Shown: positions 37,501-52,500 of the stretch, piece by piece
Layout of the letters: every line of letters begins with the position of its first letter
Numbering within the stretch: position 1 is the stretch's first letter
DNA from: Sthenelais limicola
Taxonomy: Eukaryota; Annelida; Polychaeta; Phyllodocida; Sigalionidae
NCBI GenBank assembly: GCA_942159475.1
Contig: OW804095.1
Span: 55,332,773-55,396,772, forward strand
Direction of reading: 5' to 3'
DNA length: 64,000 nucleotides
Translations under genes and position numbers: made by a program
The notes under the pieces: generated by a model
What the model saw: only the letters and a program-made list of their open reading frames with translations
Database searches by the model: none
Told to the model about the DNA's origin: nothing

Positions 37501-40500
37501 TCAATATGCCCCTGTCACTGGCTGTCAACTTCCCTGACAGTGGGCCTCTCAACCCTCCCATCATCACGCATACGGCGGCTACCCCGGCCAATACTCCACA
37601 AGGGTCCCCTAATGAAGCCTCTAACAACAACAAAGACATGAAAAACAGTCTCTCTGTGGCGAGAGCATTTGACATAAGCTCTCTGTCCATCGACTCTATA
37701 GACAAAAGCTCGGTAAGTCCTTATTCTTACTTCAGTAGATTCTATTTAATGCATGGAAGGGAAATCTACATCAAGATGGCAAGACGTCCATTGTGTGATC
37801 CAAACTCCGCCCATTTTTTACCCGTTGTTGTAACTCGTCAGATGATGGCAGAGTCTTTGGTTCTTTAAACTTCGTTCTCCCTAAAATGCTTCTTCATTCA
37901 GTCAGATTTGTGCCTATATCTACTATTGGTTTTTGTTTAAAGGGTCATTAAACCCCGAAATATTATTTCAAAATCATATTCTTTGCAATTATTCAGATGT
38001 AACGTCCCCAGTGGCACCTGACATTCAGGGAGCCACTGTTAACCTATGTCATAATGTGGCTAAATCTTGAAATGAACATGCAATGTATATACTAACAAGT
38101 CAGGAGGGGCATCATGTACATTTGAGGCGCCACATTCTGATGTATGTCACACAGAACCCCCCAATGCCCTGCTCTGACCATAACTTTCTCAGTTGGCCCC
38201 GCTGAGTTCATATAAGTCAGTCAGTCATAAATGAAATATTAAAAATTGAAACTTGGGTGTGTACTCATGGATCCATAACGTTTTCTACCCCAAAAGTCAC
38301 AATAAACCGATTTAGTGGCCCTTTAAGGCACCGCCAGATTGTTTTCAATCTGTATTTATTCCTGTAACATCAACATTTCAAATCAACCTTGAAGAATGAA
38401 TTGGGGATGTGGATAATAAACAGTTGGTAATAGTGTCCAGGCTGTTCTATAGGTATTTGGTCTACAGACGTTAGGGCCCAACGATGCTAGGGCCCACTTT
38501 CGCATAGGCCTATTTTCAGACATATTCGGTGAATTTAATCAGGCGAATGGTAACTTTTTTACTAGGCCTATATGGAGATGCAATTACAAGTTTAGTTTAT
38601 GCATCTTTTTCGGCGACATATTTTGCACTTTTCTCAGAGATCACTGAGTTCATCTGAAGTTGGGTGAAGGCGGTTGGCTCCGACAGTATGAATTCAAATG
38701 CTTTATCAAACTGTCCAACCGCTCTGACCTTTGGCCCGAATGGCTCGGACTAAACAAAAAAAACGATGGTAAAATCAAACAAACTCATGCTTGTTGAATG
38801 GTCTGAATGGTTACGCCATGGTAAATTGTATAGCTGTCTAGACTACTATATGTACTGGTCGGACTACTTAATCGGTTCTTCATTGTGCTTTCATTTGCAA
38901 AACGCATAATAAATGTTATACTATTGATAACAATGTGGTTAATCACTATTGCATTCTACTTATGTAATATGATATAACATCAAATATATTTTACTGTGTT
39001 TTTAGAATGAACAATTTAGCAACAATTTATTTTCATTAATGTCACACATATAGTTGAATGTCATTAAAGAAGAATCACATTCTCACTTTCTAATGGCGTT
39101 GGGGGTTCTCGCGGTCCACCGAAAGATACCTAATTGCCTATATAATACATTTTCATGTGTTTCATTCTCTTTTCAAACTATTTTCCAGTCTACCCTCAGC
39201 GTTAGGAGTTCACCCAAACTATCTCCTGGCCTTCAACGAAAGGAGAGCACAGGCAGAAGTCAGCGAGGGTGGCTTGGTATCTTGAAAAACAAAGAGGATA
39301 ACAAGAGCTTAGTGGATAGCCAATCAGATAGCGGTGACGAAGGCGAGGGTGACGCAACAAACAACAATAAAGCATTGCCTCGAAGAAATTCAACAGCAAA
39401 CAATTACAGGTAAATATTATCAGCAAAGATCTTTGCTTCTCTTAATTTTGTTACATTTCACATTCGTTTTTCCACATTTCTACTTTTTGTACCATTTGGT
39501 ACAGTTATCTCGATTTCCGTAGAAAGTAGAAATCGTATTGGTAATTATGTTTAACTAGTCTACTTGGGATATTCCATATCAGATTTTATATTAATTCGAA
39601 GTTTTTAAGTTAGCATTGAGATTGTTGCATTCTTTATCCTAATGTATCCAAATGCAGGTCAACAAAAAGTTGATTTCAATTTTACTTGAATCTTACAATT
39701 AAAGAATCGATCATACAATTTTATTCTATAATTTATCATGCCCGAATACTGTTCCTTTGAACCTTTTTGCTTGCACTATTAACATGAGGGCAACTTTTAG
39801 TCTTGCCCGAATGAATCCATTTTACCTCATAGCTACAGCTTTGATTATACTTCTATTATAATTACTTACAAATCAGTATAATACCAAACAATGTTACATA
39901 AACACACAACGGCCCAAGAAGCGCAATGTCCTCTGATTCTACTGGACTTCTGGTTGTGTTTTGCGATGCCTTGAGTGCGATCTTTATATCAACTAATCCG
40001 CATGGCCTTATTATGTAGAATTATAACATTGCCCAGCCTTTTACTTTACTCGTTTGATATTCTTTAATTGTTAATCTATATTATACATATTAAACAATTA
40101 TCCCAAATTTATTTAGTTTTGTTCCTATCGTTTACAAATAGTTCTAAAAGGAATTTGGGGCCATAACGCTTTATTTTTTATTATATTTATTTAAACGGGG
40201 TTTTCCATACATCAACATCTATAACCAATTAAAATGAATATATACAATTACGTTGGAAAAAATCTAATTTGTCAATTGTAGGAGCAGATGATGTATAGGC
40301 TTGTGCACTGTGTTAAAGAAAGTTGTACTGTTGTATGGTTTAAATAATGGAAACAACGAAATTAGCTGCCACGCCCACAAGAACATTAGCTTGTAAATTG
40401 CCTGATAGAGTTGTGGTTACAGGGTCTAAAGCTACTAGAGCTGGACCTCTGACTATTAGATAAGATCATTTACGATTTCTTATGTTTAAAATGTCGTCGA

Positions 40501-43500
40501 AATGCTTGTAACGCGATGATCAATGTTTGCCGTGAGATACAGCTGGCATTATTTTTGTATTATTTTTCCGAGTATACTTTCAGAACATCCTATAGTCAAT
40601 AGTGGGGAAATTTGGATTTCATTGATATTTCGTTTCGTGTAAACTAATTTACAGACTTCCGATTCATTATCCGTAAAAAGAATACTTATGATAAATATCA
40701 TAATTTATTGGAAACAAAGCCAACGGCAAATGTTATTCATCTTAAAAGAGTTTGATATGACTGCCTACTGACTCTGGCCACGATGTGCTTTCTCTCTCTC
40801 CTTCAGCTACTCTGTAACCTATGTTTTCAGGTATGAACTTTGATTGCTTCCTTCGCAGTATACTCTTCATACACAAATGAGGATACTTTTTTCCGCGAAT
40901 GGTGTCCACCAATTCATTTATATACCAAAACCCATGAACAACCTCATATTTATGAACCCATATATATATCCCTTTCTTTCTCTCCACCACCACTTCCACC
41001 ACGAATCACCAACCACAAACGCTTGATATCATCATGTGATAATATCATGTTTGACGTGTCATGCTATGCACGGATCATGATCCAACATCATCCAAACAAT
41101 CCATCCAATCTATCCAAACGCCGAACACGACACATCATACCTAATACAAATCCAGCAAAAAGTTTAAAGTCAAACTGAGAATAAATTAAATAAAACATTT
41201 AAAACCATCATAATCACACCATAAAGCAATTACAATAACACATAAAAACATTCTTCCCTGAATAAAAATATAAAATAAGCAACAAAAAATCACCAGCTAC
41301 AGGTAAAAGTGACAGTGCAGGTCCAGCTTTCTTCCAACTTGGCCTTTAATAAATCAACGGCTGATTCTCTCTTTTTTTGACAGTTTGCCGCACCCCGTAC
41401 TGCCTCCTGCCCGATATATGGTTCTTGAGGTCCCCTCGAGCATACAAGACTCATATAAATATTCATTAATTTACACTAGTCGACCAGTGACACCCCTAAG
41501 CCCTCCTCCGCATAGGTAGAACTATTGATTGATGGTTTATAACTCGTTCTCTATTATATATCTCTATATGCACACCTCTGGTGTCTTTGTTTGACCCTTC
41601 CCCTCATTTGGATATGAATATGCATGGCCAAAAACCGTGATTGGTTGATATTTCGACTCACTCTGATTGGCTGATTAGTGAATGGAGTCCAATTAGGTGA
41701 TATGGTTTGATATTTCCCACATCATAATCCCCTTTAACTTTTATTTATTTGAGTACGGCTAATGTGATGTTATGATAATTTATCGTCTTGAATTTAGTGA
41801 ATCTTTTCATTTTCCCCTGGTTGACTTTTTATTCACATATCTTATCATTTTGCCTGTCCTTATCCTTTGATTTGGCGATTTTCGCAAAATTCTTTGTAAA
41901 TACCTATACATCGATGTGATCATTTCCTTTCAAAGAATTAATTACCTGTTAGAATCATCATTATTATACATTATTTAAATCCATAATTAAACCCTAAGTT
42001 TTTTTGCCTTAGGTGTATATAGCCTCATATTCCCATCTAAGTTACGATACGAATATTTTATTTTAACATGTATATTCATAAGGATAATTAACCTATATTG
42101 ATGTGGTTATTTGTATATTTTCTCCAACCCTCGGACAAAGGATTACCGACCCTCACAAATAGCAATCTCATTTAATACCTGATTTCTAATGCCCCCTTGC
42201 TCCTACCCGCCCCCTCCCCCTATTTAGGGACTGTCTTACACTACCTTTGGAAATTGTTTTAGACGGAAGGGATGTCCTCATCCATTGCAACCCCCGAACA
42301 CACATCTATGCCCACATAATATATACACACAAATGTTAAGAAAATTTGTACGAAATCATGAAGAAAATTCGTTGTTTCCTTAATTGTATTAGCCATGTGA
42401 TAAATCAGTGTAATGATATATTAGCAGGACTTGTCGACATGGTTGTTGCTAGAATTTTTTTTCGTGTTAAGCAAGCATACTGTTTAATTGATACGTATAC
42501 ATTAAACTTAAGATCAAAGACTGCAGGACTTAAACCTTTACCATCCTTCCCTTTAATTTGGTTTTGGTGTAACACACATATATATATATTACATTTGGGG
42601 CATGAACATCAATGTTGTTCTTCTCCTCAGGATGCTTAAGAATCTCAGCCCATGGTCGAAAGCACTGTTATATTTGGGACAATAATTTTCTCTACGGACT
42701 ACACCAAATTGGTGCTTCTTTGTGTTACGAGAGATGTGGTCCCTCGAAAATTCCTTTACACACAGAATTAAGTCAAGAGTTATGGTATAATTTAAACAAC
42801 AATATCACTCCCCTCGATTGTAGATTATTACCGAGTAGAAAGTTTTAATCATCCATCTTTTAAAATTGGTAATTTTGCAACTCAATCGGTAAAACTACTC
42901 TCAACGTCTGTGAAGAGGCTTCCGGTTCCTCTCGAAATGAGAAATATGACAATGTGAAAAATTCTGGAAATAAATTATTCAAATAAAAAAAAAGAATAAA
43001 AAAAGATGTAAAATATCGTTTTGAAAGGTTCTTTGAGCAATTATGCTGAAAAAACGAAAGGTGGTCGCGATTATACATATCTGAGGTTCAGCATCCTGAG
43101 TATCTGTTCAAACCCCAAACCTATTGATACAAGATGGTGTATGTAGGACCCCTAAGTGATTCCCGGTCTCCTTCCATTTCCTTATATAATATATGTGTAT
43201 ATACATATAAAGATACTCATAGAAGGTATAGCAACTTCTAATAATGATAGGAACAGCATGATACTGAATTTAACTTGTTCATCTTGACTCAGAGTGTTAC
43301 TGATGTTCCATGCTACATTATTCACAAAATGCATGTGTATGGCATAAACAATATCTGACGAAGCAGGCTACCCTTGCCCATGGCTTATTGCTTGTTGTAA
43401 TATTGACCAATAACGAAATGCAAACGAAATGCTGATATTAATAAATGTTCCAAGTATTAGGCTTATCACTTAGCATCCAATATTATTCTAAAGCATGCTC

Positions 43501-46500
43501 CAGCTACAAGACCTTTGTTGATAGAAACCTTATCGAGCACGTACTATTACTACAAGGACTAATTTTATAATCAGATTAAACTCTAATCTATATTTGATAA
43601 TTACTTGTAATCAATTACCCTTCCTTTATAATGTACGAGATGGCACATACAATTCTTGTGCACATTGTTTGACCGCTCTTCAATCTAACTCAGTACTGCA
43701 TGAGGATTTGCTTGAGTGATACCGCATGCCAGTGGTCATGACATGTAGTGTTGGTGACATTTCACAAGTGTTTCTTGTCCCCAGTAGGGAAACATTGAGC
43801 AGATGTATTCACTCTTGTGTGTACCATTTCTACCCTTTCTAGCGATTGCAATGGCCATGCACCGTTGAATAATCAGCGAACTTTGAGTCCTCAAAACTCC
43901 ATAAAAAGCTATCATACTCTAAGTCCAAGGAACTCGATCAAGAGTCATCAGAGTCTGAGTCGCCAGAATTCCCTAAGCAGCAAAGGATGCAGTCGACATA
44001 ATTCCTTCAGCCTGAGTCGCCAGAATTCCATTAATAGTCACAGGACATTGAGTCCTCAGAATTCAATAGGCAGTGGGGCGCCCAAGGATGAGTATAAACC
44101 TAATAATCTAACAGGAACATCCAATCTAAAGGCCCCCGTCGAGGATGGAGAGAAAGATGAAACGGACATTGGTGAAGACAAGGTATTTATGAGTCATGTA
44201 CCTTTCAAATGCTAAAGAAATCGCCCAAGGAATAGTGAGATAAAAGAAACTGCAGCGTTGCCTTGTATTTCGATGTATTTTCACTATTCAAAAAAAGTGG
44301 TTCGCGAGATTTTGGGTGGTTGATATGTGCATGGATTGTAGGTAATTAATATATCATGCTTCGAGCAAAATAAATATACTCTTCCTATGTTCCTGTTTTA
44401 CTTATTTCTATTGCAGCAATGTCCGTGCAAGTGGTGCCCAGAACCCACCGGGTGCTTTTACGATCGCCGTCACTGGCCTCTTTACGTCATCCCCCCTGAG
44501 AGTTATATACGACGAAAATGTGGCGACCTCATTGAAAAAAAATGGTTCGATTATACAGTGCTCTTTTTCATCGCATTGAACTGCATTACGCTAGCAATGG
44601 AGCGGCCTGATATTCCAAGGCGTAGTGTGGTAAGATCTTCCACCGTCTCAAATTCCCTCACTATATACAATACTGCTTTATACTATTATTCATTTAGTCT
44701 TTTTGCGAAACCTATTCGCTGGATAGTAAACGTAAAGTCATATCTATGATTAACCACCGGACAAGACTTTCGGATATAGTGTTAGTTGGAGATTGCATTA
44801 TATATGTCTGGTGGCGATAAAACATCTCCCGTATACAAATATAGCAAGTATCTGGTATATATTAGTGGTACTTCTACATTTATTGTTCGGTTTCTGAATT
44901 CCGGGCATTCATGCAATAAATACCTATTTTCTTTTCACTTGCAGGAAAGAATGTTTCTCATCGTCGCAAATTATTTGTTCACCGTCATATTTGCATTTGA
45001 AATGGTCGTAAAAGTAAGTCATATAAATGTCCTTAGCATTGTAACTGTTATGATATTTCCCAAGAAAAGGGTACTATTAAGAAATAAAACAACATTGTAT
45101 CACAGTCAGCGCAATTTGTGCATCCAAAATACTTAGTAAATCAGTGATTTATGAGATAGAATGTTGACTGCCATACGAACTTACTGAATCTATTTTGTCA
45201 CAGGTTATAGCATCTGGTTTTGCTCTGGGTCCCCGCACATACCTTAAAAGTGGCTGGAACGTCATGGACGGATTCCTCGTATTCATATCCATTATTGACA
45301 TCATTGTATCAGTATCTGCTACTTCTGGCAGTCCCAGGATCTTCGGCATCCTCAGAGTCTTCAGGCTTTTGAGGACATTACGGCCGCTAAGGTAAACCGA
45401 CCGTTTCTTTTGTCTATATGGTTCAGATTTTCAGAAAAAGCACAATCTACAGTTCTACACATCTCTCAAATCCTGCTAAATTAGAGTGGAAATTGATACT
45501 AGGTATATCTGAGTACATTCTGTATTGTATTCATTCAATTAATCTGTCTGGTTATGTTGAACTGTATTTTGAAGCTGATTTTCCTCTTAAATTTGGGTTA
45601 TTTGAGAGGTTTGGTCAAGGCCAACCGTACGTTTATTGAAGATATGACCTATATATTCTGTAAACGTATTTACTCTCCGATTTCTCGCGCGGATAAATTT
45701 CCGCGCAGTTAGTACTTTGACACCTTTTCGGATTTAAACCAACGCAGCAAGGAAGCCTGACACCTTGTTTATGCAATAATCTTACCTTTCGCGCAGGATT
45801 TATTTTCGCGCACAAAGGTCGGTGCGCTAAAATAGCGGAAATAAATACTGCGCGAACATTGATACGTTTACAGTACCTCTCTAATCAACAGATAAGAGGT
45901 AAACAACAAAAAAAGGTTTGCAATTTCAAAATGACAAGTACACATTCTATTCTGAACTTGATACTCTCATCATAATTGTAAACTTTACATACGTAAAGTG
46001 CAATACTTTAGGTTTGATGCATGCAACGGGAGTGAACTCTCGTTGATGCATGTCAGTGATGGTGCAAATTGTATTTTGGTGCACAAAAACATAATGATAC
46101 AAAGTGTAGACAGGGCTCATGTGTATAGATCTGATCCCTGGCTAATTTAGCAAGCAAGAACGTCCCTGATTTCCTGATTTACAAGAACTTGGACAACCAC
46201 ATGATTGATTTTATATTGTCTAACCCCACCGTTGTGTTATTGGAAGACGGGCAGGCTATTTGGCTTCGATTGGAATGGCATTACTTCATTGTAGAGAAAT
46301 TACAGTGTAAGGTGTAAGGAAAGGAGGGAGGATGTAAGGGTGTAAAGGTTGCTCATCCCCACTGGGTATGCCAAACTGATACAGCTATAATTAAAAGACT
46401 GGCGCTCATTTGCCTCTGGGGATTCATCTAAATAGAAACCAATTTGTGGATAGTGGAACGCTCTTCCGATGTTCTAACACCCGCATAGTGCTGATCAAGC

Positions 46501-49500
46501 AATCTATACTGTCATCAACAGTTTCAGGGCTCTGTATTCTAAATTGATTACACCCAGCTTTCTTGGTTAGGAAAAAGATGAGGCAGTTGTTGTATCCTTT
46601 ATGAACATACCTTGAGCGACATGCCAATTAATTATGCATCTGAAAATGCACGTCAAAATCCATTATAGTCAATACGATAGTCATTGCTAAATGACTTTCA
46701 TAAATTATATGTTCATGACAGCACGACATCGATTCATACCAGGCAGTCTATGAACCGGAAAATGAATATTTCACCTTCGAACGTTTTCAACCTATTGTTC
46801 TCTTTTTTGGTGATGATTTGTAGGGTGATCAGCCGAGCTCCTGGGCTGAAGCTCGTTGTACAAACTCTACTATCATCCCTTCGCCCTATCGGAAATATTG
46901 TACTCATCTGCTGTACATTCTTCATCATCTTTGGCATCCTAGGTGTACAGGTAAAGTTTGTCCTTGGTTATTGATCGAAGTAAAAGGAACCAAATTAATA
47001 ATGTAAATATATTATTGAAATAAAAAATGTTAATTATGATGGATATAATAATTATTCCATCACATAATGATATAATAGCGGAGCATTGCGAAACACAATT
47101 AAGGGACTTTATCTATTCCATTTTTTAAATATCAAATTAATGTAATTAACATAATTAATAGTATTTAACATAATTTATGTCAGAAAATAATGATGTGTTA
47201 TAGAATCTAGCTGTAATAGTAGTATAGTGTTTTATTGAAGGCAACGCGTGAGAACATCAATGTAGGAAACTGCGTTTTTTATATGTAACTGTGATTAAAT
47301 GTTATATTGGCCTAAATGAAAAATAATAATAATTAAAAAATCTGTTTACAGTTATTTAAAGGGACATTTTACTATTGTGAGGGACCAGATGTCCATGACG
47401 TCAAGAATAAAACAGACTGCATCAATAAAGGCCCACCTTTCCGGTGGGTCAATAGGAAATACAATTTTGATAATTTAGGGCAGGTAAGTTGTAACTGTTT
47501 ATAAGATGATGGAATAAAAATTCAATATACCTGGTACTCTCCACCTACAGAATCATCGCAAGGCTTACCGCAAAGCTTACCGTAGCCAATTGGAGACCCC
47601 ACTTTAAACATTATGACCCAGTAGCAAGAAAAATCTAAAATCGGTGTCTTATAAACCGATTTATATTTTAAGAGTAATTAATCGGAAGCCATGTTCTTTG
47701 TCATTAGATTGCATTTTGATTGCATGATTAATTCCCCTTTGAATTTCGCCATTCGGCCGATGCTTGACTGGTTCTGGAAATGTTTTACAGGCACTGATGG
47801 CTCTTTTTGTGTTGGCCTCGAAAGACGGTTGGGTGAATATTATGTATACAGGACTGGACGCGGTAGGAGTTGACCAACAGGTAGGGCTGTTTTTTTTTTG
47901 TTTTTTTTTTTAAAATCTTATTGACACAAATTTCACAAGTTGTGATACGCATCATCTATAGCTTTGGAAAATCGTAAATGAATCAACATTCAAGATAGAG
48001 AAATGATTACTCTAATTACTTGCACGCAATTGTCGCTCTTATATATTAGTGAGTTAATCAATGTCGAATTTCAAAAAGACAACTTTATGAAGAAATGATA
48101 AGCCACTGACGAAAACATGTGTTGAACATTGACTGACCCCTTGTATGTATTTCTGTCCGTCAGCCCATAGAGAACTATTCGGAATGGCGCTTGTTCTACT
48201 TCATCTCCTTTCTGCTGCTTGTCGGTTTCTTTGTGCTCAACATGTTCGTCGGCGTGGTCGTGGAAAACTTCCACAAATGTCGCGAGAGTCAGGAGCAAGA
48301 GGAGCGAGCCCGGCGAGCTGCCAAACGGGCCAAAAAGCTGGACAAGAAGCGGCGAAGTATGAACTCCTCATCCTCCTCTGAGAGTGATAGTGGAAAGTCG
48401 AAAGGCACTTTCTCCATGTGTACTGAGTCTGGCGCAAATGATGAGGCTGCTACACTACCAGGTTTTTGAATGGAATCCATTCTATTTCACTCTTCCGCTG
48501 AACAAATATTGACACACCATTTTGTTAATTAATGCTAATTATGCTAATTAAAATGGTTGTGGCCTCCATCCTGCATTGTGTTGGGAAAAGCTTGAAACTA
48601 ACCCTTTCTTGGCTTATGAATTGGATACTAAATTTCCTTCAACGAATGTTATGATGAAATTGCTTTGGTTCTTAGTTCTTTTGCTTTGGATACCACATTA
48701 AATACCTTTACTAATCCGGGTGTTAAATAGAGTATGGCTTTTGGGCATCAATATTTCTTTGGAAAACTGTTTATTTGAAAATTAAAAGTTTCTTTTCAAA
48801 GCCATAGTGGTGGCGGTGAAGATAGTGAACATGAATATGAACATGACTATTTAATGGTTTACACCAAACAATCAGCCACGTTTCGAACATTGTCGTAAGA
48901 ACGTGAGTTAATAGCCTGGAAGCCTCGTTTTATATCAAATGGTATTGTACGTCTTGTGATAGCAGCAGATTTTAGATTTTGTACCTGTAGATGATATTTA
49001 CTACAGACTTAATTTTGCATGTTATCACCCATGCAGCTCTTTTAAAAGCAGTCTTTCTAGTTGAGAACTGCGTATATAGCATATGGCGACCTCAGATACA
49101 CACATAATAGTATGACACGATACTATACATAACGATACGTGGATTTTGGACCGCCAAAGCTTAAGCTGTTCTATTTCTAGATTTAAAGATGCTTATTTAT
49201 TTAACATTATTTTCCAATGTTTTACAAGTTATTTTGTAGAAGATAGGATTCGTGTCCTGCGAAATTAAGTAGCGCTTGTTATGGATATAATTATTGGATG
49301 ATTGATATCAGTTTAATTAGTGTTTGTTGTATTTTGTATCGTGACCACGTGTGAAAAATGCATGCATTCAAACATCTATCCCCAGGATCATGACGAACCA
49401 ATCAAAATGATCCAAATATCAGTTTTACTTTCTTTGATAGGCGTATACGTTTCCAAAGCCAACCCCAACATTTCCTATTATATTATAAACGTCTAAATAC

Positions 49501-52500
49501 ATATATAAGTAAATTCGGCCCAATCTAGTAACCTAAAGTAGCCTAAGTACAATTCTAGCGATAGTGTTCTTGTACCAATCAATAATGCAGACAGTTGGGT
49601 TCGTCACGATTTGCCTATCATTTCCACAAATAATATTTCGTCAACGTTTAACTTACCACCGTGTTACTCTCCCCTCGTTACTTATATTTGTATCTCCTGT
49701 TGAGTGCGTGTTGTTAAATATGAAGTGTTCATTGTTGTAAAGACAACACACCGCCAGACTCAGTACCAAGGGAAGAACATTTCCACCGACGTAGCCAGCC
49801 ATTTTCTATATTTCCGTGACTTTGATTATCTTGAACTATAAACAAGATAAATAGACCTGAATATCCTTAGAAGTATGCTACACAAGGTACCTAGTTTAAG
49901 ATGAATTCAGATAATGTTATTAGTTATGTAGCTTGTCATGTAGATTATTTTCCAGAGGTATGAGAACGGGAATTCAAGTGAGACGTCATATAGTATTGCC
50001 CACAAATTGTTTGACCCCTGACTTAAAACTGTTCTGTTTTTTTCAACCTTGATTTTTATAAACCAAACATGTACATGTGATCACCCTTACCGATATTTAA
50101 GTTATGAGAACGGAAATTCAAGTGAGACGGCAAATAGTATTGTCCACAAATAATATTATTGTTTGACCCCTGACTTAAAACTGTTCTGTTTTTTTCAACC
50201 TTGATTTTTATAAACCAAATATGTATGTGATCACCCTTACCGATATTTACTATCTAATGATTTCTTCAAATTAAAATGCTAAATCCATGGTACAAATATT
50301 CCCTATCCATGCATTTGAAGCTTATGAATCCCTTCCATGATCGGCTGAAGATAAACAATCTCTGAAGTATGAGACCATGTCTGATTCACCTTCTAACATA
50401 TTAATGCAGCTCACGACATAAATGCATCTTTATGTACAGGGACATGCGTGTGAATCGTGTTGAACATACCATGTGAAAAGTTGTTGCATAGATGACATTT
50501 GAAATATAGATAAGCACCGAATGTCAAGTCGATATAAAAGTTTGATCTTCTGGATTTGAGAATGTTCTGCCTAGGAGAGTTGCGACTATCTTCTATCGGA
50601 CTATGCCCAACCTTATCTAGGGCTTTTATTGGGGGCAACAAGGTTTGCATGGTGGGGGTAGGACATCTTTTAAATCAAACATTAAGGCATTTTCATGAGA
50701 GTAGCTCGAGCCGCGCTTTTTAACGCAAACTTTGAGCTTGCGAATGAAACTTTAAAAAATGTACGCGATGCTTACCTATATTGCAACTGGTGAGGGGTGG
50801 CAACTATCTATTACTAAACCTGGTAAATCGAGCATACGATGGAAGTTGGTTCATTTTGCATTTCCTATTTGTGATGGTATAGTCTAAATTAGCTTTTCAG
50901 TTAATGGGAAATTAAGGTTGTTTAAAGAAATAATATTATCAACACATATAATATATATTATACATAAGTTGTATATATTATCTTGAAGAAGATAATGTAT
51001 GTGAATGAACCTTTCCTCCACGTTTATTCCTTACTTTCTAGAATATGTATTATAATATGCGTATTGCTTTTTGCCCTGCTTCAAAACAGAGATGCGAGAG
51101 CCGCCATATTGGTCCAATTATTCAACCTGCAGAATGCTCATCCATTCCGTCTGCAACAGCAAATATTTTGACCTTGCCATTGCGGGAGTCATCGGACTCA
51201 ACGTAATAACCATGGCCATGGAGTTCTATATGATGCCCGAGGTAGGAACTGAACATATATCACCCTATTCTGTCTCTCTTCCAGTAACATATGTTTCGGT
51301 TTTTATTACGGAGTCATGTCTCTGTGATCTCCTTTGCTGTCAACGTAACAACTCATGGTATAATAATATTTATATGGACATACTCATTCCAAATGCCTTC
51401 GATGTATTAGAGTGTCTAATCGGTGAGAAGATTGGAAACATGAAAGTTAGAATAGACGCTATCGTCAGGCAGAACATTAATATAATGATCAAGCGTCTGT
51501 AGGGACATGCCCACCTTCCTAATGAATGCCATTTTCTACTCGTTACAGGAGCTACAGTTCGCATTGAAAATATTCAATTACTTCTTCACATCTGTGTTCA
51601 TTCTTGAAGCAATTGTCAAAATTATCGCATTAGGGTTTTGTCGCTACATAAAAGACAGGTATGTATTGATCAAATCATATTTCTATGATTATGTAAAGTT
51701 TATACAACAAAATCATTGCATTGCCCTACCTGCAACTCGCTGTTAGTTGATAACAATTGTGGAAATCTTCATCTACATCATAGTTCTTTGTTCCCGATGG
51801 TTGATTCACTCGAGAAAGTTATGTTGTTTTGTCCTTAGCCGTTGACCCGATTATACAACCATCCTAAAATGAATCTCTATACCTGATGCTGTAATTCTCG
51901 CCCAAGTGTTCTTTGACTATATATGTTCTGTTTTAAGTGCATTTAAATAGCATTTGCTGCATTTGGTGTAAATAATATTCGCCTGCTTGAAAGTTTAGAC
52001 CATAGATCGATCGTACCAGTGGGAACTTTTTATTAATAACTCCATAAATCCATAACCGCAATTCTCAAAAGAATATGTACCAAAATTCCCCTGGTTGTTG
52101 AAATATCAGAATTCTGATTATCTTTTTACCTTACTATGCTTATCATCGTTCTGATTTGAAAAATGTGGACATAAGATAACATTTTACTGATTACTATTGT
52201 ATTTGGTGACCTTTTAGCGGGTAAGTCTGGATGGATATAGGATAAAAAATAAATAGACTAGATCTAATGTCTTCCCTACTTACTTAGGGTCAAGGTGCCC
52301 TTTGTATGCAGGTTAATGGACGAAGGGTCCCACTCCTTTATTAAGTTACCCTTGTTTGACTCGTTCAAATTGGTTGGAGTTTCAATTGGATTGAGTGTTC
52401 TATGTATTAATTTTAAGGGTTGTCCATGTTCATCATTTAAAATTCTCTAGGAATGCTGTGCATCTGTATGAGTTGATAAGATACCTTCTTACTATGTCGA

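Noticed and set aside
40840..41178. Open frame of 112 codons, P/H-rich
   Set aside because: Low-complexity intron translation; no phase-compatible splice sites.
42346..42848. Open frames next to an AG with ctcctcag at about 42629
   Set aside because: The frame after the acceptor does not match phase 2 entry and phase 2 exit needed between 39409 and 43843; no homologous content.
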